Origin: Acinetobacter nectaris CIP 110549
GTDB taxonomy: Bacteria > Pseudomonadota > Gammaproteobacteria > Pseudomonadales > Moraxellaceae
DNA length: 64,000 bases
Assembly: GCF_000488215.1 (NCBI RefSeq)
Contig: NZ_KI530712.1
Coordinates: forward strand, 295,736-359,735
Reading direction: 5' to 3'
The notes beneath the pieces are model-generated. The model did no database searches, was not told the origin of the DNA, and worked only from the letters and a program-made list of their open reading frames with translations. Shown here one piece after another: positions 18,606-27,488 of this stretch; positions within the stretch are counted from its first letter, which is position 1, and each line of letters starts with the position of its first letter. The translations under genes were made by a program, and so were the position numbers.

Positions 18606-21215
18606 ATGAATATAGCTGCAAATCCAACGGTTGAAAGTGCAGATCAAACTGTATATTTAAAAGATTATAAGAAACCTACATTTTTAGTGGATTCGGTTCA
18701 TTTAGATATTCAAGTCTTTCAAGATCATACCATTGTAGATAGTATCTTAAATGTACAGCGCCAAACAGAAGGCGATCTTGTACTTTTAGGACGTGATCTT
18801 GAGCTGACTGAAATCAAAGTGAATGATCAGGTATTAACGAGTGAGCAATATCAGCTCGACACAGAGCAACTCACACTTACAAATGTACCTGATACAGCAG
18901 TGATTACAACACGGGTGGTTATTCATCCTGAAAAAAATACAATGCTTGAGGGACTTTATCAGGCAGGAGACCTTTTTGTAACTCAAAATGAGCCTGAAGG
19001 TTTCCGAAAAATTACCTTTTATCCAGACCGTCCAGATGTTCTTTCTGTATTTACAACACGTGTTGAAGCAGACAAAAAATATCCAGTTCTTCTAGCAAAT
19101 GGTAATTTACTTGAAAAAGGTGAAGTGAATGAATCACGCCATTATGCAATTTGGGAAGATCCAACCAAAAAACCGAGTTATTTATTTGCATGTGTGATTG
19201 GTGATCTTGCAGTATTAAAAGACCATTATGTGACGTCTGAAGGAAGAAATGTTGCATTAGAAATTTATGCAATAGAAAAAGATATTCCAAAATGTAAAAT
19301 TGCGATGGAAGCACTCAAGCATTCTATGCGTTGGGATGAAGAGCATTACGGTCGTCCGTATGACTTAGATAACTACATGATTGTTGCTGTTAGCCAATTC
19401 AACATGGGTGCAATGGAAAATAAAGGTTTAAATATCTTTAATACATCATGTGTATTGGCAGATGAAGAATATACAACAGATACTGCAATTATGCGTGTAC
19501 AGTCAGTCATTGCACATGAGTATTTTCATAATTGGACAGGGAACCGTATTACTTGTCGTGATTGGTTCCAACTTTGTTTGAAAGAAGGCTTAACCGTGTT
19601 CCGTGATCAGTCTTTTTCGGAAGATTTACAATCTGCGGCAGTGCAACGTATTGATGATGTTTCTGTATTAAAGTCTCATCAATTTCCTGAAGATGCAGGT
19701 CCATTATCTCATCCGCCACGCCCTGATCATTTTGTAGAAATTAATAATTTCTATACTGCGACTGTGTATGAAAAGGGTGCTGAAATTAACCGAATGATGG
19801 CGACCTTATTAGGTAAAGAAAAGTATCGTCAAGGTACAGATGAGTACTTTAAACGTCATGATGGGCAAGCAGTTACTGTAGAGGACTGGATTTCTGCATT
19901 ATCTGCAGGTTCAGGTGTAGATGTGTCGGCATTTCTACGTTGGTACAACCAACCAGGTACGCCTAAGTTACATGTGAGCCATAAATATGATGCAGCACAT
20001 CAAACTTATACGCTTGAGTTTAAACAGTCACTTAGAAAAAATGACAAATATCCTCAGCTTCAATCGCTACCGATACCTGTTGCACTTGCATTGTTTAATA
20101 CAGAGACAGGTGAGCAGTTTACACTTGATGCTGAAGGTCTTGTAGAAAACCAAGTAAAAGACGGTGTTTATTTATTTGATACTGAAGCGGCAACGGTCAC
20201 ATTTAAAAATATAACAAATGAGCCTGTTGTTTCGTTATTACGTAACTTCTCAGCACCTGTAAATTTAGAATTTGACTATACAGATGATGCATTGGCTTTC
20301 CTTATCGAGCATGAAACGAATGGATTTAACCAATGGCAAGCGACACAAACATTGCTTGAGCGTATTTTGTTGGATGACCATGTGGCAGAGCCATACATTC
20401 AGGCATTGAAAAATACATTGCCAGCAATTGTTGAAAAAGATCCTTTATTGGCATCTCGTTTACTTGATGTGTCATCAGAAGGTTATTTGGCCAGTCGTAT
20501 TGATGAAAACTATGAGCCCGAAGTTATTCAAGAGAAGCGTAATGCACTTTTAAATGCTTTTGCAAAAGCACTGGGTGGGTTCTTTAAAGAAACGTATTCA
20601 AGCCTAAATCCTGAGTTGCAATCTGAGTTCTCTCAGGCAATGGGCGAACGTGCGCTGAAGAATATCATGCTTAGTTATATGGCACGTCAAGGTGATGAAG
20701 CAGTATTTGAATTGGCAAAACAGCAATTTGATACCACATCAAATATGTCTGAGCGTTTAGGTGCATTAAAAGTATTGGTTTGGAACGATGCCCCACAAGC
20801 GCAAGAAGCATTAGAAGCCTTTTATGTACGCTTTAAGGATGAACCACTTGCATTAGATCAGTGGTTTATGTTGCAAGCAGCACATCCAAAAGCGACTAAA
20901 GAGACAATTCAATACCTGACATCACATCCTGACTACGACTTGGGCACACCAAACCGTATTCGTGCAGTGAGTGGTGGTTTAAATAGTAACCCTGTAAATG
21001 CATGGGGTTATGGTGTGGCTCACTTTATTGAACTTGCACAATACTTGGATGAAAAGAATCCAATTGTTGGTTCACGCTTACTTCAAGTACTTTCACGTTG
21101 GTACACCTTGGCAGAGCCAAAACGGACTGAGGCCAAAGATGCATTGACAGCGTTGAAAGCAAAAGTGAAGTCTAAAAATGTTGTGGAAACATTAAACAGT
21201 ATGCTAGCTGTGTAA
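18606..21215 (+). CDS. pepN: Aminopeptidase N
   Basis: 869-residue M1-family zinc aminopeptidase, the length of E. coli PepN. The substrate-binding GAMENKGLN lies near residue 267. The zinc site HEYFHNWTGNR is near 303, with the third ligand Glu in LKEGLTVF downstream, and the Tyr of the transition state is expected in FYTATVYEKGAE. The C-terminal helical domain is complete. It removes N-terminal residues from peptides in the cytoplasm. It is monocistronic: 242 bp of non-coding DNA lie upstream and a hairpin follows. Confidence 0.97.
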   Translation: MNIAANPTVESADQTVYLKDYKKPTFLVDSVHLDIQVFQDHTIVDSILNVQRQTEGDLVLLGRDLELTEIKVNDQVLTSEQYQLDTEQLTLTNVPDTAVITTRVVIHPEKNTMLEGLYQAGDLFVTQNEPEGFRKITFYPDRPDVLSVFTTRVEADKKYPVLLANGNLLEKGEVNESRHYAIWEDPTKKPSYLFACVIGDLAVLKDHYVTSEGRNVALEIYAIEKDIPKCKIAMEALKHSMRWDEEHYGRPYDLDNYMIVAVSQFNMGAMENKGLNIFNTSCVLADEEYTTDTAIMRVQSVIAHEYFHNWTGNRITCRDWFQLCLKEGLTVFRDQSFSEDLQSAAVQRIDDVSVLKSHQFPEDAGPLSHPPRPDHFVEINNFYTATVYEKGAEINRMMATLLGKEKYRQGTDEYFKRHDGQAVTVEDWISALSAGSGVDVSAFLRWYNQPGTPKLHVSHKYDAAHQTYTLEFKQSLRKNDKYPQLQSLPIPVALALFNTETGEQFTLDAEGLVENQVKDGVYLFDTEAATVTFKNITNEPVVSLLRNFSAPVNLEFDYTDDALAFLIEHETNGFNQWQATQTLLERILLDDHVAEPYIQALKNTLPAIVEKDPLLASRLLDVSSEGYLASRIDENYEPEVIQEKRNALLNAFAKALGGFFKETYSSLNPELQSEFSQAMGERALKNIMLSYMARQGDEAVFELAKQQFDTTSNMSERLGALKVLVWNDAPQAQEALEAFYVRFKDEPLALDQWFMLQAAHPKATKETIQYLTSHPDYDLGTPNRIRAVSGGLNSNPVNAWGYGVAHFIELAQYLDEKNPIVGSRLLQVLSRWYTLAEPKRTEAKDALTALKAKVKSKNVVETLNSMLAV

Positions 21216-21228
21216 TTCCTATAAAATA

Positions 21229-21265
21229 AGCATTGTGCAGTTTAAAGCTGCACAGTGCTTTTTAT
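21229..21265 (+). terminator. Rho-independent terminator after pepN
   Basis: AGCATTGTGCAG and CTGCACAGTGCT form a 12-bp stem with one G-U pair, then TTTTTATTTT. It lies 14 bp after the pepN stop, and the next gene starts just 19 bases beyond it. Confidence 0.9.
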
Positions 21266-21283
21266 TTTGAGTAAGTATTTTTT

Positions 21284-21589
21284 ATGAATCAGACTAAATT
21301 TTGTTTTGCATGTAGTCAATCTATAGATGCACGTGCTGAAATTTGCCCTAAATGTGGTGTACGTCAGACGAATCCGCCTATTGTTGGAGAAAAGAATAAA
21401 TTGGCAGCCGCCTTGCTGGCATTTTTTCTTGGTGGCTTTGGTATCCATAAATTTTATTTAGGGAGAATAGGTCAGGGCTTTTTGTATCTTCTTTTCTGTT
21501 GGACATTTCTGCCTGCATTTGTCGCATTTATTGAAGGAATCATCTACTTATGTTCTTCTGATGAGCAATTTGCTCGTAAGTATGGATAA
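21284..21589 (+). CDS. Zinc-ribbon plus TM2-domain membrane protein
   Basis: 101 residues. The N-terminal zinc-ribbon CFACSQSIDARAEICPKCGVRQ spans about residues 6-28 and is followed by a TM2 domain: two membrane helices with the short GGFGIHKFYLGRIGQG hairpin typical of the family. The pattern is common in bacteria; the function is unknown. It is preceded by the pepN terminator and is convergent with the LysR gene only 4 bp after its stop, where no separate hairpin is evident. Confidence 0.83.
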   Translation: MNQTKFCFACSQSIDARAEICPKCGVRQTNPPIVGEKNKLAAALLAFFLGGFGIHKFYLGRIGQGFLYLLFCWTFLPAFVAFIEGIIYLCSSDEQFARKYG

Positions 21590-21593
21590 TTAC

Positions 21594-22493
21594 TCACTCA
21601 TATATACGATGTAGAAGTGAGTGAAGAATGCTAGAAAAATTAATGGCAGGTTGTGAGTGATGGTCTTCTTTATATGCGAGTCCTAAGCCAATTTTAGAAA
21701 TTTTAGGGTCGAGTGTTTGGTACTGAATCCCTTTAATATTGAGCTGCTGTGTCGATTCAGGCACGAGAGAAACCCCAATATTTGCTGCGACAAGCGATAG
21801 TATTGAAACAATTTGTGGTGCACTCGGGCCAAATTTGGGCTCAAAGCCACTTTGTTGGCAAGCATGTACCGTTGCTTCAAATAATCCTGCACTGACCTCA
21901 TATGGTGAAACGATAAACCGCTCATTTTTAAGTGCTTCTAAAGAGTTCAATTTACCATCTGAAAGTAAATAGTTTTGTGGAAGTACAGCAACAAGGCGCT
22001 CTTCAATTAAATGTTGTATAGAAATTCCATTAAAGTGTGTCTTTGGTGGTCGAATAACAGCAATATCAAGTTCATTGTGTAATATTGCTTCGATGAGAAG
22101 AAGGGAGTTTGCTTCTGTTAAAATGAGATTGACGGCAGGGTATTCTTTTTGAAAAGCTTTAATGGCTTTAGGGATAAGTGGATTTAAAATCGCCGTACCT
22201 GTAAAGCCGAGCCGTAACTCCCCAATATCGCCGTTTGCTGTGCTTTGTGTTTGTCTAATGGCATGGTGAATTTGATTTTGTATAGGCAATACAGATTTTA
22301 GAAATACTTTTCCTGATGGTGTGAGTGATACGCCTTGGGATGTTCTATAGAACAGCTCAGTACCAATTTCTTCTTCAAGTTGTTTGATTTGCATACTTAA
22401 AGGTGGCTGACTCATATGCAGTCGTTGTGCAGCTTTAGAAAAACTTTGCTCTTCAGCAACAGCAATAAAGTATTTTATATGTCGTAAGTCCAT
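21594..22493 (-). CDS. LysR-family transcriptional regulator
   Basis: 299 residues with the LysR winged HTH at residues 1-60 (DLRHIKYFIAVAEEQSFSKAA, then RLHMSQPPLSMQIKQLE; read in two parts) and a periplasmic-binding-like effector domain after about residue 90. The N-terminus resembles the CatM/BenM branch of Acinetobacter regulators. It is divergent from the MFS gene with a 104-bp gap, the classic arrangement in which a LysR protein controls its neighbour and itself. The effector is not known. Confidence 0.9.
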   Translation of the reverse strand: MDLRHIKYFIAVAEEQSFSKAAQRLHMSQPPLSMQIKQLEEEIGTELFYRTSQGVSLTPSGKVFLKSVLPIQNQIHHAIRQTQSTANGDIGELRLGFTGTAILNPLIPKAIKAFQKEYPAVNLILTEANSLLLIEAILHNELDIAVIRPPKTHFNGISIQHLIEERLVAVLPQNYLLSDGKLNSLEALKNERFIVSPYEVSAGLFEATVHACQQSGFEPKFGPSAPQIVSILSLVAANIGVSLVPESTQQLNIKGIQYQTLDPKISKIGLGLAYKEDHHSQPAINFSSILHSLLHRIYE

Positions 22494-22597
22494 ATTTTTT
22501 ATATATAGCCTGTTATCATCTTATATATTATACATATATCTATTGGCTTGCTAATCTAAATAGTACTCAACAATAAGTTTATATTTAGGTTATTTCA
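22494..22597. promoter_or_regulatory. Divergent promoter region of LysR and MFS genes
   Basis: This very AT-rich 104-bp gap holds several TATATA runs (22500-22545) that could supply back-to-back -10 elements. A LysR site of the T-N11-A type is expected here from the gene arrangement, but I cannot pick one site with confidence. Confidence 0.35.
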
Positions 22598-23821
22598 ATG
22601 AAAACGCAAGCAGATGCGACGCCTCTGGTACAAGAAGATTATTTAGGGATCAGTTTTGGTACCAAATCTTTTCAAAAGGCGGGTATTGCATTATTCCTCT
22701 TGGGCTTTGCAAGTTTTTCTCTGATTTATTGTGTACAGCCTCTATTGCCTGCATTTACACAAGCATTTCATATTACACCTGGAACAAGTGCACTCGCACT
22801 CTCATTAACCACAGGCTTCTTGGCATTTTCCATTGTTCTCTCAAGCGCATTTTCACAAGCTCTTGGTCGTAAAGGACTAATGTTTTGTTCTATGAGCCTA
22901 GCAGCAGTTTTAAATGTCTTATGTGCGATGTCTTCGAGTTGGCATCTTTTGCTTATTGAGCGTGCGGTAGAAGGATTTATTCTTGGTGGCGTTCCTGCTG
23001 TTGCAATGGCTTGGATTGCTGAAGAAATTAATCCGAAGCATCTAGCAAAAACCATGGGGTTGTATATTGCGGGTACAGCTTTTGGGGGAATGATGGGGCG
23101 AGTCGGTATGGGGTTGCTGACTGAATACTTTTCATGGCGTATGGCAATGGCTATTTTAGGTGTATTGTGTTTTATATGCGCATTTGGTTTTTTAAAACTA
23201 TTGCCAGCCTCTAAAAACTTTGTGGCTAAAAAAGGTGTTAATTTTTCTTTTCATATTAATGCTTGGAAAGCACATTTAAATAATCCTCAGCTATTAAAAG
23301 TTTATGGTATAGGATTTTTACTTACCAGTATCTTTGTAACTCTGTTTAACTACATTACATTTAGGTTGTCTGCACAGCCGTATATGCTGAATCAAACACA
23401 GATTAGTCTTATCTTTTTATCTTATAGCTTTGGTATTATTTCCTCATCAGTTGCAGGTAGCCTTGTCGAAAAACTTGGTCGTCAAATTATTATGCGTTTT
23501 GGCTTCATCATGATGTTTATTGGCGCATTATTTACGCTAAGCATGAACTTATTTGCAATTATTATCGGGGTTGCTTTTGTGACTACGGGCTTCTTTATTG
23601 CACACTCAATTGCTAGTAGTAATGTGAGTGCAAATGCGAAGTCTTTTAAAGGACATGCAACATCACTGTATTTATTATTTTACTATTTAGGTTCAAGTAT
23701 TGTGGGTTCATTGGGTGGCTATGCTTGGCAGTATGGTGGTTGGAATGCAGTTGTTATTTTGGCAGTTGTTTTAATTGCTGTTGCAACCTTGTTGACACTC
23801 AATCAGAAAATTAGATTATAA
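22598..23821 (+). CDS. MFS transporter (YnfM-like)
   Basis: 407 residues with twelve hydrophobic segments. Early blocks YCVQPLLPAF and ALGRKGLMF (motif A loop) and the VEGFILGGVPAVAMAWIAEE helix match the YnfM branch of drug/sugar-efflux MFS proteins. Cytoplasmic N- and C-tails are short. The divergent LysR gene probably regulates it. The substrate is unknown; efflux is more likely than uptake, by family. Confidence 0.85.
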   Translation: MKTQADATPLVQEDYLGISFGTKSFQKAGIALFLLGFASFSLIYCVQPLLPAFTQAFHITPGTSALALSLTTGFLAFSIVLSSAFSQALGRKGLMFCSMSLAAVLNVLCAMSSSWHLLLIERAVEGFILGGVPAVAMAWIAEEINPKHLAKTMGLYIAGTAFGGMMGRVGMGLLTEYFSWRMAMAILGVLCFICAFGFLKLLPASKNFVAKKGVNFSFHINAWKAHLNNPQLLKVYGIGFLLTSIFVTLFNYITFRLSAQPYMLNQTQISLIFLSYSFGIISSSVAGSLVEKLGRQIIMRFGFIMMFIGALFTLSMNLFAIIIGVAFVTTGFFIAHSIASSNVSANAKSFKGHATSLYLLFYYLGSSIVGSLGGYAWQYGGWNAVVILAVVLIAVATLLTLNQKIRL

Positions 23822-23830
23822 AAAATAGGT

Positions 23831-23858
23831 AAGAGTAATTTGATTACTCTTGCTTTTT
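23831..23858. terminator. Terminator between MFS and LysE-family genes
   Basis: AAGAGTAAT and ATTACTCTT pair perfectly around a TTG loop, followed by TGCTTTTTT on the + strand and a T-rich run on the - strand. It serves two convergent genes. Confidence 0.85.
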
Positions 23859-24514
23859 TAAATGCTAGATGTTGCCAATTTTACGCCAAAACCGATAAAT
23901 AATAATCCAACAATGAATACAGTAATACTCGTTAATCTTAAGCGTTGAGAGAAGTATTGTGAAAGCTTAATCCCTGAAAATATAATAAGGGTGAGATAAC
24001 TTAAACTAATCACCTCTAAGATGAGTGCAAGTACTAAAAAACTGAGAAATGGGGATGTACTTTGCGGATCTACAAACTGAATAAAGAAGGACAAGAAAAA
24101 TAATATTGCTTTTGGGTTTAGCAAGCTAATGGTAAGCGCTGTTCTATACGGCGTAATTTTTTCAACTTTTTCACTAAATACAAGGGTTTCTTTTGAAACC
24201 TTTTGGTGGCGACTTTTCCATGTTTGATATGCATGGCGAATGAGCTTTGAGCCTAAATAAGATAAATAGATTGCCCCACAGCTTTTGATAACCAAAAAGG
24301 CGACAGGAAATGTACGCAGAGCTGAAGCAGCACCAAGTATTGTCGCAAGAATCAGGATTAAATCCCCTGAAATGACACCTAGAGATGCTTTATAAGCATC
24401 TTTGACACCATGTTTAGATGCAACAGAAAGTACATAAAAAGAGTTTGGCCCAGGTAATAAAATAATTAAAACTGTTCCAACAATAAAAGTAGATAAATTG
24501 ATAATACCGAGCAC
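23858..24514 (-). CDS. LysE/RhtB-family amino-acid exporter, LeuE-like
   Basis: 218 residues with about six membrane helices. The N-terminal LIILLPGPNSFYVLSVASKHGVKDA (read in two parts) carries the PGP motif of RhtB exporters, and IYLSYLGSKLIRHAYQTW resembles E. coli LeuE, the leucine exporter. The substrate should be a neutral amino acid, but this is only by likeness. It lies 65 bp downstream of tal on the same strand and may share its transcript. Confidence 0.82.
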   Translation of the reverse strand: MLGIINLSTFIVGTVLIILLPGPNSFYVLSVASKHGVKDAYKASLGVISGDLILILATILGAASALRTFPVAFLVIKSCGAIYLSYLGSKLIRHAYQTWKSRHQKVSKETLVFSEKVEKITPYRTALTISLLNPKAILFFLSFFIQFVDPQSTSPFLSFLVLALILEVISLSYLTLIIFSGIKLSQYFSQRLRLTSITVFIVGLLFIGFGVKLATSSI

Positions 24515-24579
24515 GGTTGATACTCAAAAAGAAGAAAGGAAAGACTAGAGGTCATCATTGACCTCTAGTAAGTAAAAGA

Positions 24580-25560
24580 TTAGCCTTTAATTTCAGCACT
24601 GTTGCCTAAAGATTGGTGTAGTAAAGCACTGAGCTGTTCTCTTGCTTTAATAAAACCATCAATACCAGATTGTAGAAGTTGGAAAGCCATCAAATCTTTT
24701 TCAATTTGAGCTTTAAATTCTTCTTTAGAAATGGCAGCTTCTCTTTCTGCTTTAACGACATCTTGATTTAGCTGAGAAACGACAGGTGTGGTTTCGCTTT
24801 CAAGGCTCGCTAAAATATTTGGAGAAATGGTCAATAGGTCACAACCTGCAAGTGCAACTACTTGTGCAGTACTACGGAAGCTTGCACCCATAATTTCTGT
24901 TTTAATATCTTGAGATTTGTAGTACTCAAAGATTTTCTTTACAGACAATACACCTGGATCTTTTTCGATTGGATAGCTATCTACTTTGTCAGCTTTCTTA
25001 TACCAATCTAAGATACGACCAACGAATGGAGAGATAAGTGTGATATTTGCGTCTGCGCATGCACGTGCTTGATGTAAACCAAAAAGGAGTGTCAAATTAC
25101 AGTGAATACCTTCAGCTTCCAAAGCTTTTGCAGCTTGAATACCTTGCCAAGTTGAAGCAATTTTAATAAGAATGCGGTCTGAAGAAATACCATAGCTACT
25201 ATAAAGTGCTAAAAGCTCTTTGGCTTTTGCAATTGTGGCTTCGGTATCATAAGACAAGCTTGCATCAACCTCAGTTGAAACACGACCATCAATAATTTTA
25301 AGGATTTCTACACCAAGTTTTACTGTTAAAATATCAATCGTACGTTCAATACGTTCATCTGATGTATAGCCTTCAGCAACTGCTTGAGCATATGAACTTT
25401 CAATGAGCTCTAAGTTTTCAGGTTGAGAAGCTGCCGCAGTAATAAGTGATGGATTTGTTGTTGCATCCAACGGTTTAAACTTCTTAATTGCTGTAAGGTC
25501 GCCACTGTCTACAACAATAGTTGTGAGTGCTTTAATTTGTTCTAAAGTAGATTCAGTCAT
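24580..25560 (-). CDS. tal: Transaldolase
   Basis: 326 residues from the ATG at 25560; a GTG three codons upstream (25569) is an alternative, but E. coli TalB also begins MT. The enzyme moves a dihydroxyacetone unit between sugar phosphates in the non-oxidative pentose phosphate pathway. Motifs are LDATTNPSLI near residue 32, the Schiff-base Lys in ILIKIASTWQG near 135, LTLLFGLHQARACADA, ISPFVGRI and MGASFRST. Complete and typical. Confidence 0.95.
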   Translation of the reverse strand: MTESTLEQIKALTTIVVDSGDLTAIKKFKPLDATTNPSLITAAASQPENLELIESSYAQAVAEGYTSDERIERTIDILTVKLGVEILKIIDGRVSTEVDASLSYDTEATIAKAKELLALYSSYGISSDRILIKIASTWQGIQAAKALEAEGIHCNLTLLFGLHQARACADANITLISPFVGRILDWYKKADKVDSYPIEKDPGVLSVKKIFEYYKSQDIKTEIMGASFRSTAQVVALAGCDLLTISPNILASLESETTPVVSQLNQDVVKAEREAAISKEEFKAQIEKDLMAFQLLQSGIDGFIKAREQLSALLHQSLGNSAEIKG

Positions 25561-25638
25561 TAGATTCACTTCTTACGTCTGTTTTTCCTATATATAACAT
25601 ATCTACACCAATATTTTGTTACATATCTTGCAATGTTG

Positions 25639-26526
25639 TTATTTATTACGTTGTTGTCTTGCGTAGTTAATTAAATATTGACCTGCTAAACCTTTACTTG
25701 TTTCTTTATTCCAGACGAGATCGATAAAGTAGCGTAGGTTTGGGGTGAAATCGATAATATTAAGAACTTTTAAATGCTTGGCTTCTTTTTGAATTAAGCT
25801 TTCTAAAAATGCTTGAGGTAAAAACCCCCAACCTAGTTTCTGCTCTATGAGTGTGAGTGCTAAATGATAGTGATCCGTGCGCCAATAATCTTTAGAAAAA
25901 ACAAGTTCAGGTTTAATTGTTTTATCACGACTTGTCACCACAATTTGTCGATGTTGAGATAGTTGTTCTAATGTAATTTGTTGAAGTGTACAAAGTGGAT
26001 GATCTAAGGAGCTTACAGGTGTAATTGATTCTGAAAATAACTCAACAAAAGCCTCTCTGTGATCAAGCATTTCTCTTTCAAAGAGTAATGCAAATTGTAC
26101 CTCATTTTGCATGAGCATTTTCATAGCATCTTCTTGAGGAGCAGAGAATATATTAATTTCTAGTGTTGGAAAATGTTTTTCTAGTATTTGTATATATTTG
26201 ATCCATTGGGTATGAATAAGCTCAGATGCAATCACAATATTAAAAGATGATTCGAGCCCTGTACCTAAAGCCAGTGCATATTGCTTCCATTGATTGATTT
26301 CAATGAGTAAATTTTCTGTTTTTTTATATAAGTACTTAGCTTCTTGCGTTGGAATAGGTTCTCTACCGATTCGTTTAAACAGTTGAATATTTAAGTCTAT
26401 TTCTAAATTTGAAATAGACATACTGACAGCAGAAGGAACTTTTCCTAATTTTCTTGCTGCAGCTGAAAAAGAGCCTGTTTCCATGACTGTTTTAAAGATT
26501 GAAAGTTGTTCTTGGTTAATATTCAT
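25639..26526 (-). CDS. aceR: LysR-family regulator of the AceI efflux pump
   Basis: 295 residues. The HTH occupies residues 1-60 (LSIFKTVMETGSFSAAARKLG), followed by the effector domain. It is divergent from the PACE transporter aceI, as is AceR in Acinetobacter baumannii, where it activates aceI in response to chlorhexidine. The assignment rests on this arrangement and family, as the HTH alone would fit many LysR proteins. A short dyad in the gap (26550-26563) is a candidate site. Confidence 0.75.
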   Translation of the reverse strand: MNINQEQLSIFKTVMETGSFSAAARKLGKVPSAVSMSISNLEIDLNIQLFKRIGREPIPTQEAKYLYKKTENLLIEINQWKQYALALGTGLESSFNIVIASELIHTQWIKYIQILEKHFPTLEINIFSAPQEDAMKMLMQNEVQFALLFEREMLDHREAFVELFSESITPVSSLDHPLCTLQQITLEQLSQHRQIVVTSRDKTIKPELVFSKDYWRTDHYHLALTLIEQKLGWGFLPQAFLESLIQKEAKHLKVLNIIDFTPNLRYFIDLVWNKETSKGLAGQYLINYARQQRNK

Positions 26527-26549
26527 ATATCTATCAAAATTATTGAAAG

Positions 26550-26563
26550 GTTCTAACTGGAAC
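26550..26563. promoter_or_regulatory. Candidate LysR operator between aceR and aceI
   Basis: GTTC-N6-GAAC forms a short perfect inverted repeat in the 93-bp divergent gap, about 57 bp upstream of the aceI start. Its position suits an AceR activation site. It is short, so chance is possible. Confidence 0.4.
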
Positions 26564-26619
26564 TATCATTATTATAAAAATAAAATAGATCATATTCTAG
26601 GTTATAAAAGATGATTTAT

Positions 26620-27036
26620 ATGTTTATTTCAAAACGAAGGTTAATTCATGCATTTAGTTATGAAACTATTCTCTTGGTTATTATTGCAGTGGCTTTAAGT
26701 ACTTTTTTAGATATGCCACTAGAAGTGACAGGTACATTGGGTATTGCTATGGCAGTGACCTCAGTTGTATGGAATATGATATTTAATTATATATTTGAAG
26801 GTGTTGAGAAAAAGTATCAGTTAAAGAGAACAATTCCTGTACGTATTTTACACGCAATTGGTTTTGAGGGAGGGTTAATGTTGGCGACTATACCAATGGT
26901 TGCTTATGCTTTAAAAACATCACTCCTTGAGGCATTTTTGCTAGATTTAGCGATGACATTATGTATTTTAGTTTATACATTTATCTTTCAATGGTGCTAT
27001 GACATTATTGAGCGCCGTATGGTTATAAGCGAGTAG
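26620..27036 (+). CDS. aceI: PACE-family chlorhexidine efflux protein
   Basis: 138 residues from the ATG at 26620, which puts the essential membrane Glu of TM1 at position 15 (HAFSYE), as in A. baumannii AceI; the ATG at 26611 would shift it to 18. Four membrane helices and both PACE repeats are complete. Matching segments include MPLEVTGTLGIAMA, VVWNMIFNYIFE, RTIPVRILHAIGFEGG and CILVYTFIFQWCYD. AceI is a proton-driven exporter of chlorhexidine and of short-chain diamines. aceR lies divergently upstream. Confidence 0.95.
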   Translation: MFISKRRLIHAFSYETILLVIIAVALSTFLDMPLEVTGTLGIAMAVTSVVWNMIFNYIFEGVEKKYQLKRTIPVRILHAIGFEGGLMLATIPMVAYALKTSLLEAFLLDLAMTLCILVYTFIFQWCYDIIERRMVISE

Positions 27037-27060
27037 GTTTTTCTATGGACATTTATATTA

Positions 27061-27085
27061 AAGCCAACAGAACAATTGTTGGCTT
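27061..27085. terminator. Hairpin between aceI and the small unknown gene
   Basis: AAGCCAACA and TGTTGGCTT pair perfectly around a 7-base loop, 24 bp after aceI and just before the convergent stop of the small gene. A T-rich run is present on the - strand side; on + it is weak. Confidence 0.65.
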
Positions 27086-27090
27086 GTATA

Positions 27091-27414
27091 TTAAGATTGA
27101 TTGACTAAATATGCTTGTGCGGCATGACCTACAAAACTCCTTCCTAAGTCATGTGGTGAGATCCATTCATTTGGTGTAAATAAATCAAAAAAGCCAATTT
27201 TAAAAAGTGTAGGGATAGCAAGTCTAAGCTCATCCTCAATTTGCCCTCGTTCTCCTTGATTATAAAGCTGAATATTATATAGCAACGCTGCAACAGTTCC
27301 TGTTTGTACAGGTGTACCATCTTTTAATTTAACTGTTGGAAAGCTTTGACTCTCTTGTAAAACTTTTTGATTCACTTCTGATAATTTTTTATTGGTATCC
27401 ATGAGATTATCCAT
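27091..27414 (-). CDS. Small conserved-looking protein of unknown function
   Basis: 107 residues (103 if it starts at the second ATG, 27402, which has a weak GGA upstream). The sequence is soluble, begins with a charged helix and has a well-mixed middle: VKLKDGTPVQTGTVAALLYNI, read in parts, then DELRLAIPTLFKIGFFDLF and SPHDLGRSFVGHAAQAYL. It looks like one compact domain with normal coding composition. I do not recognise the family. It is 74 bp downstream of ahpC on the same strand but behind the ahpC terminator. Confidence 0.65.
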   Translation of the reverse strand: MDNLMDTNKKLSEVNQKVLQESQSFPTVKLKDGTPVQTGTVAALLYNIQLYNQGERGQIEDELRLAIPTLFKIGFFDLFTPNEWISPHDLGRSFVGHAAQAYLVNQS

Positions 27415-27433
27415 AATTTTTTATTTTAGATAT

Positions 27434-27464
27434 AAAAAAGGTAGTCACAAAATGTGACTACCTT
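27434..27464 (-). terminator. Rho-independent terminator after ahpC
   Basis: AAGGTAGTCACA and TGTGACTACCTT form a perfect 12-bp stem with an AAA loop. On the - strand it is followed by a run of T. It lies 24 bp past the ahpC stop. Confidence 0.9.
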
Positions 27465-27488
27465 CTTAATCTTTATGTTGAAGTAAAA

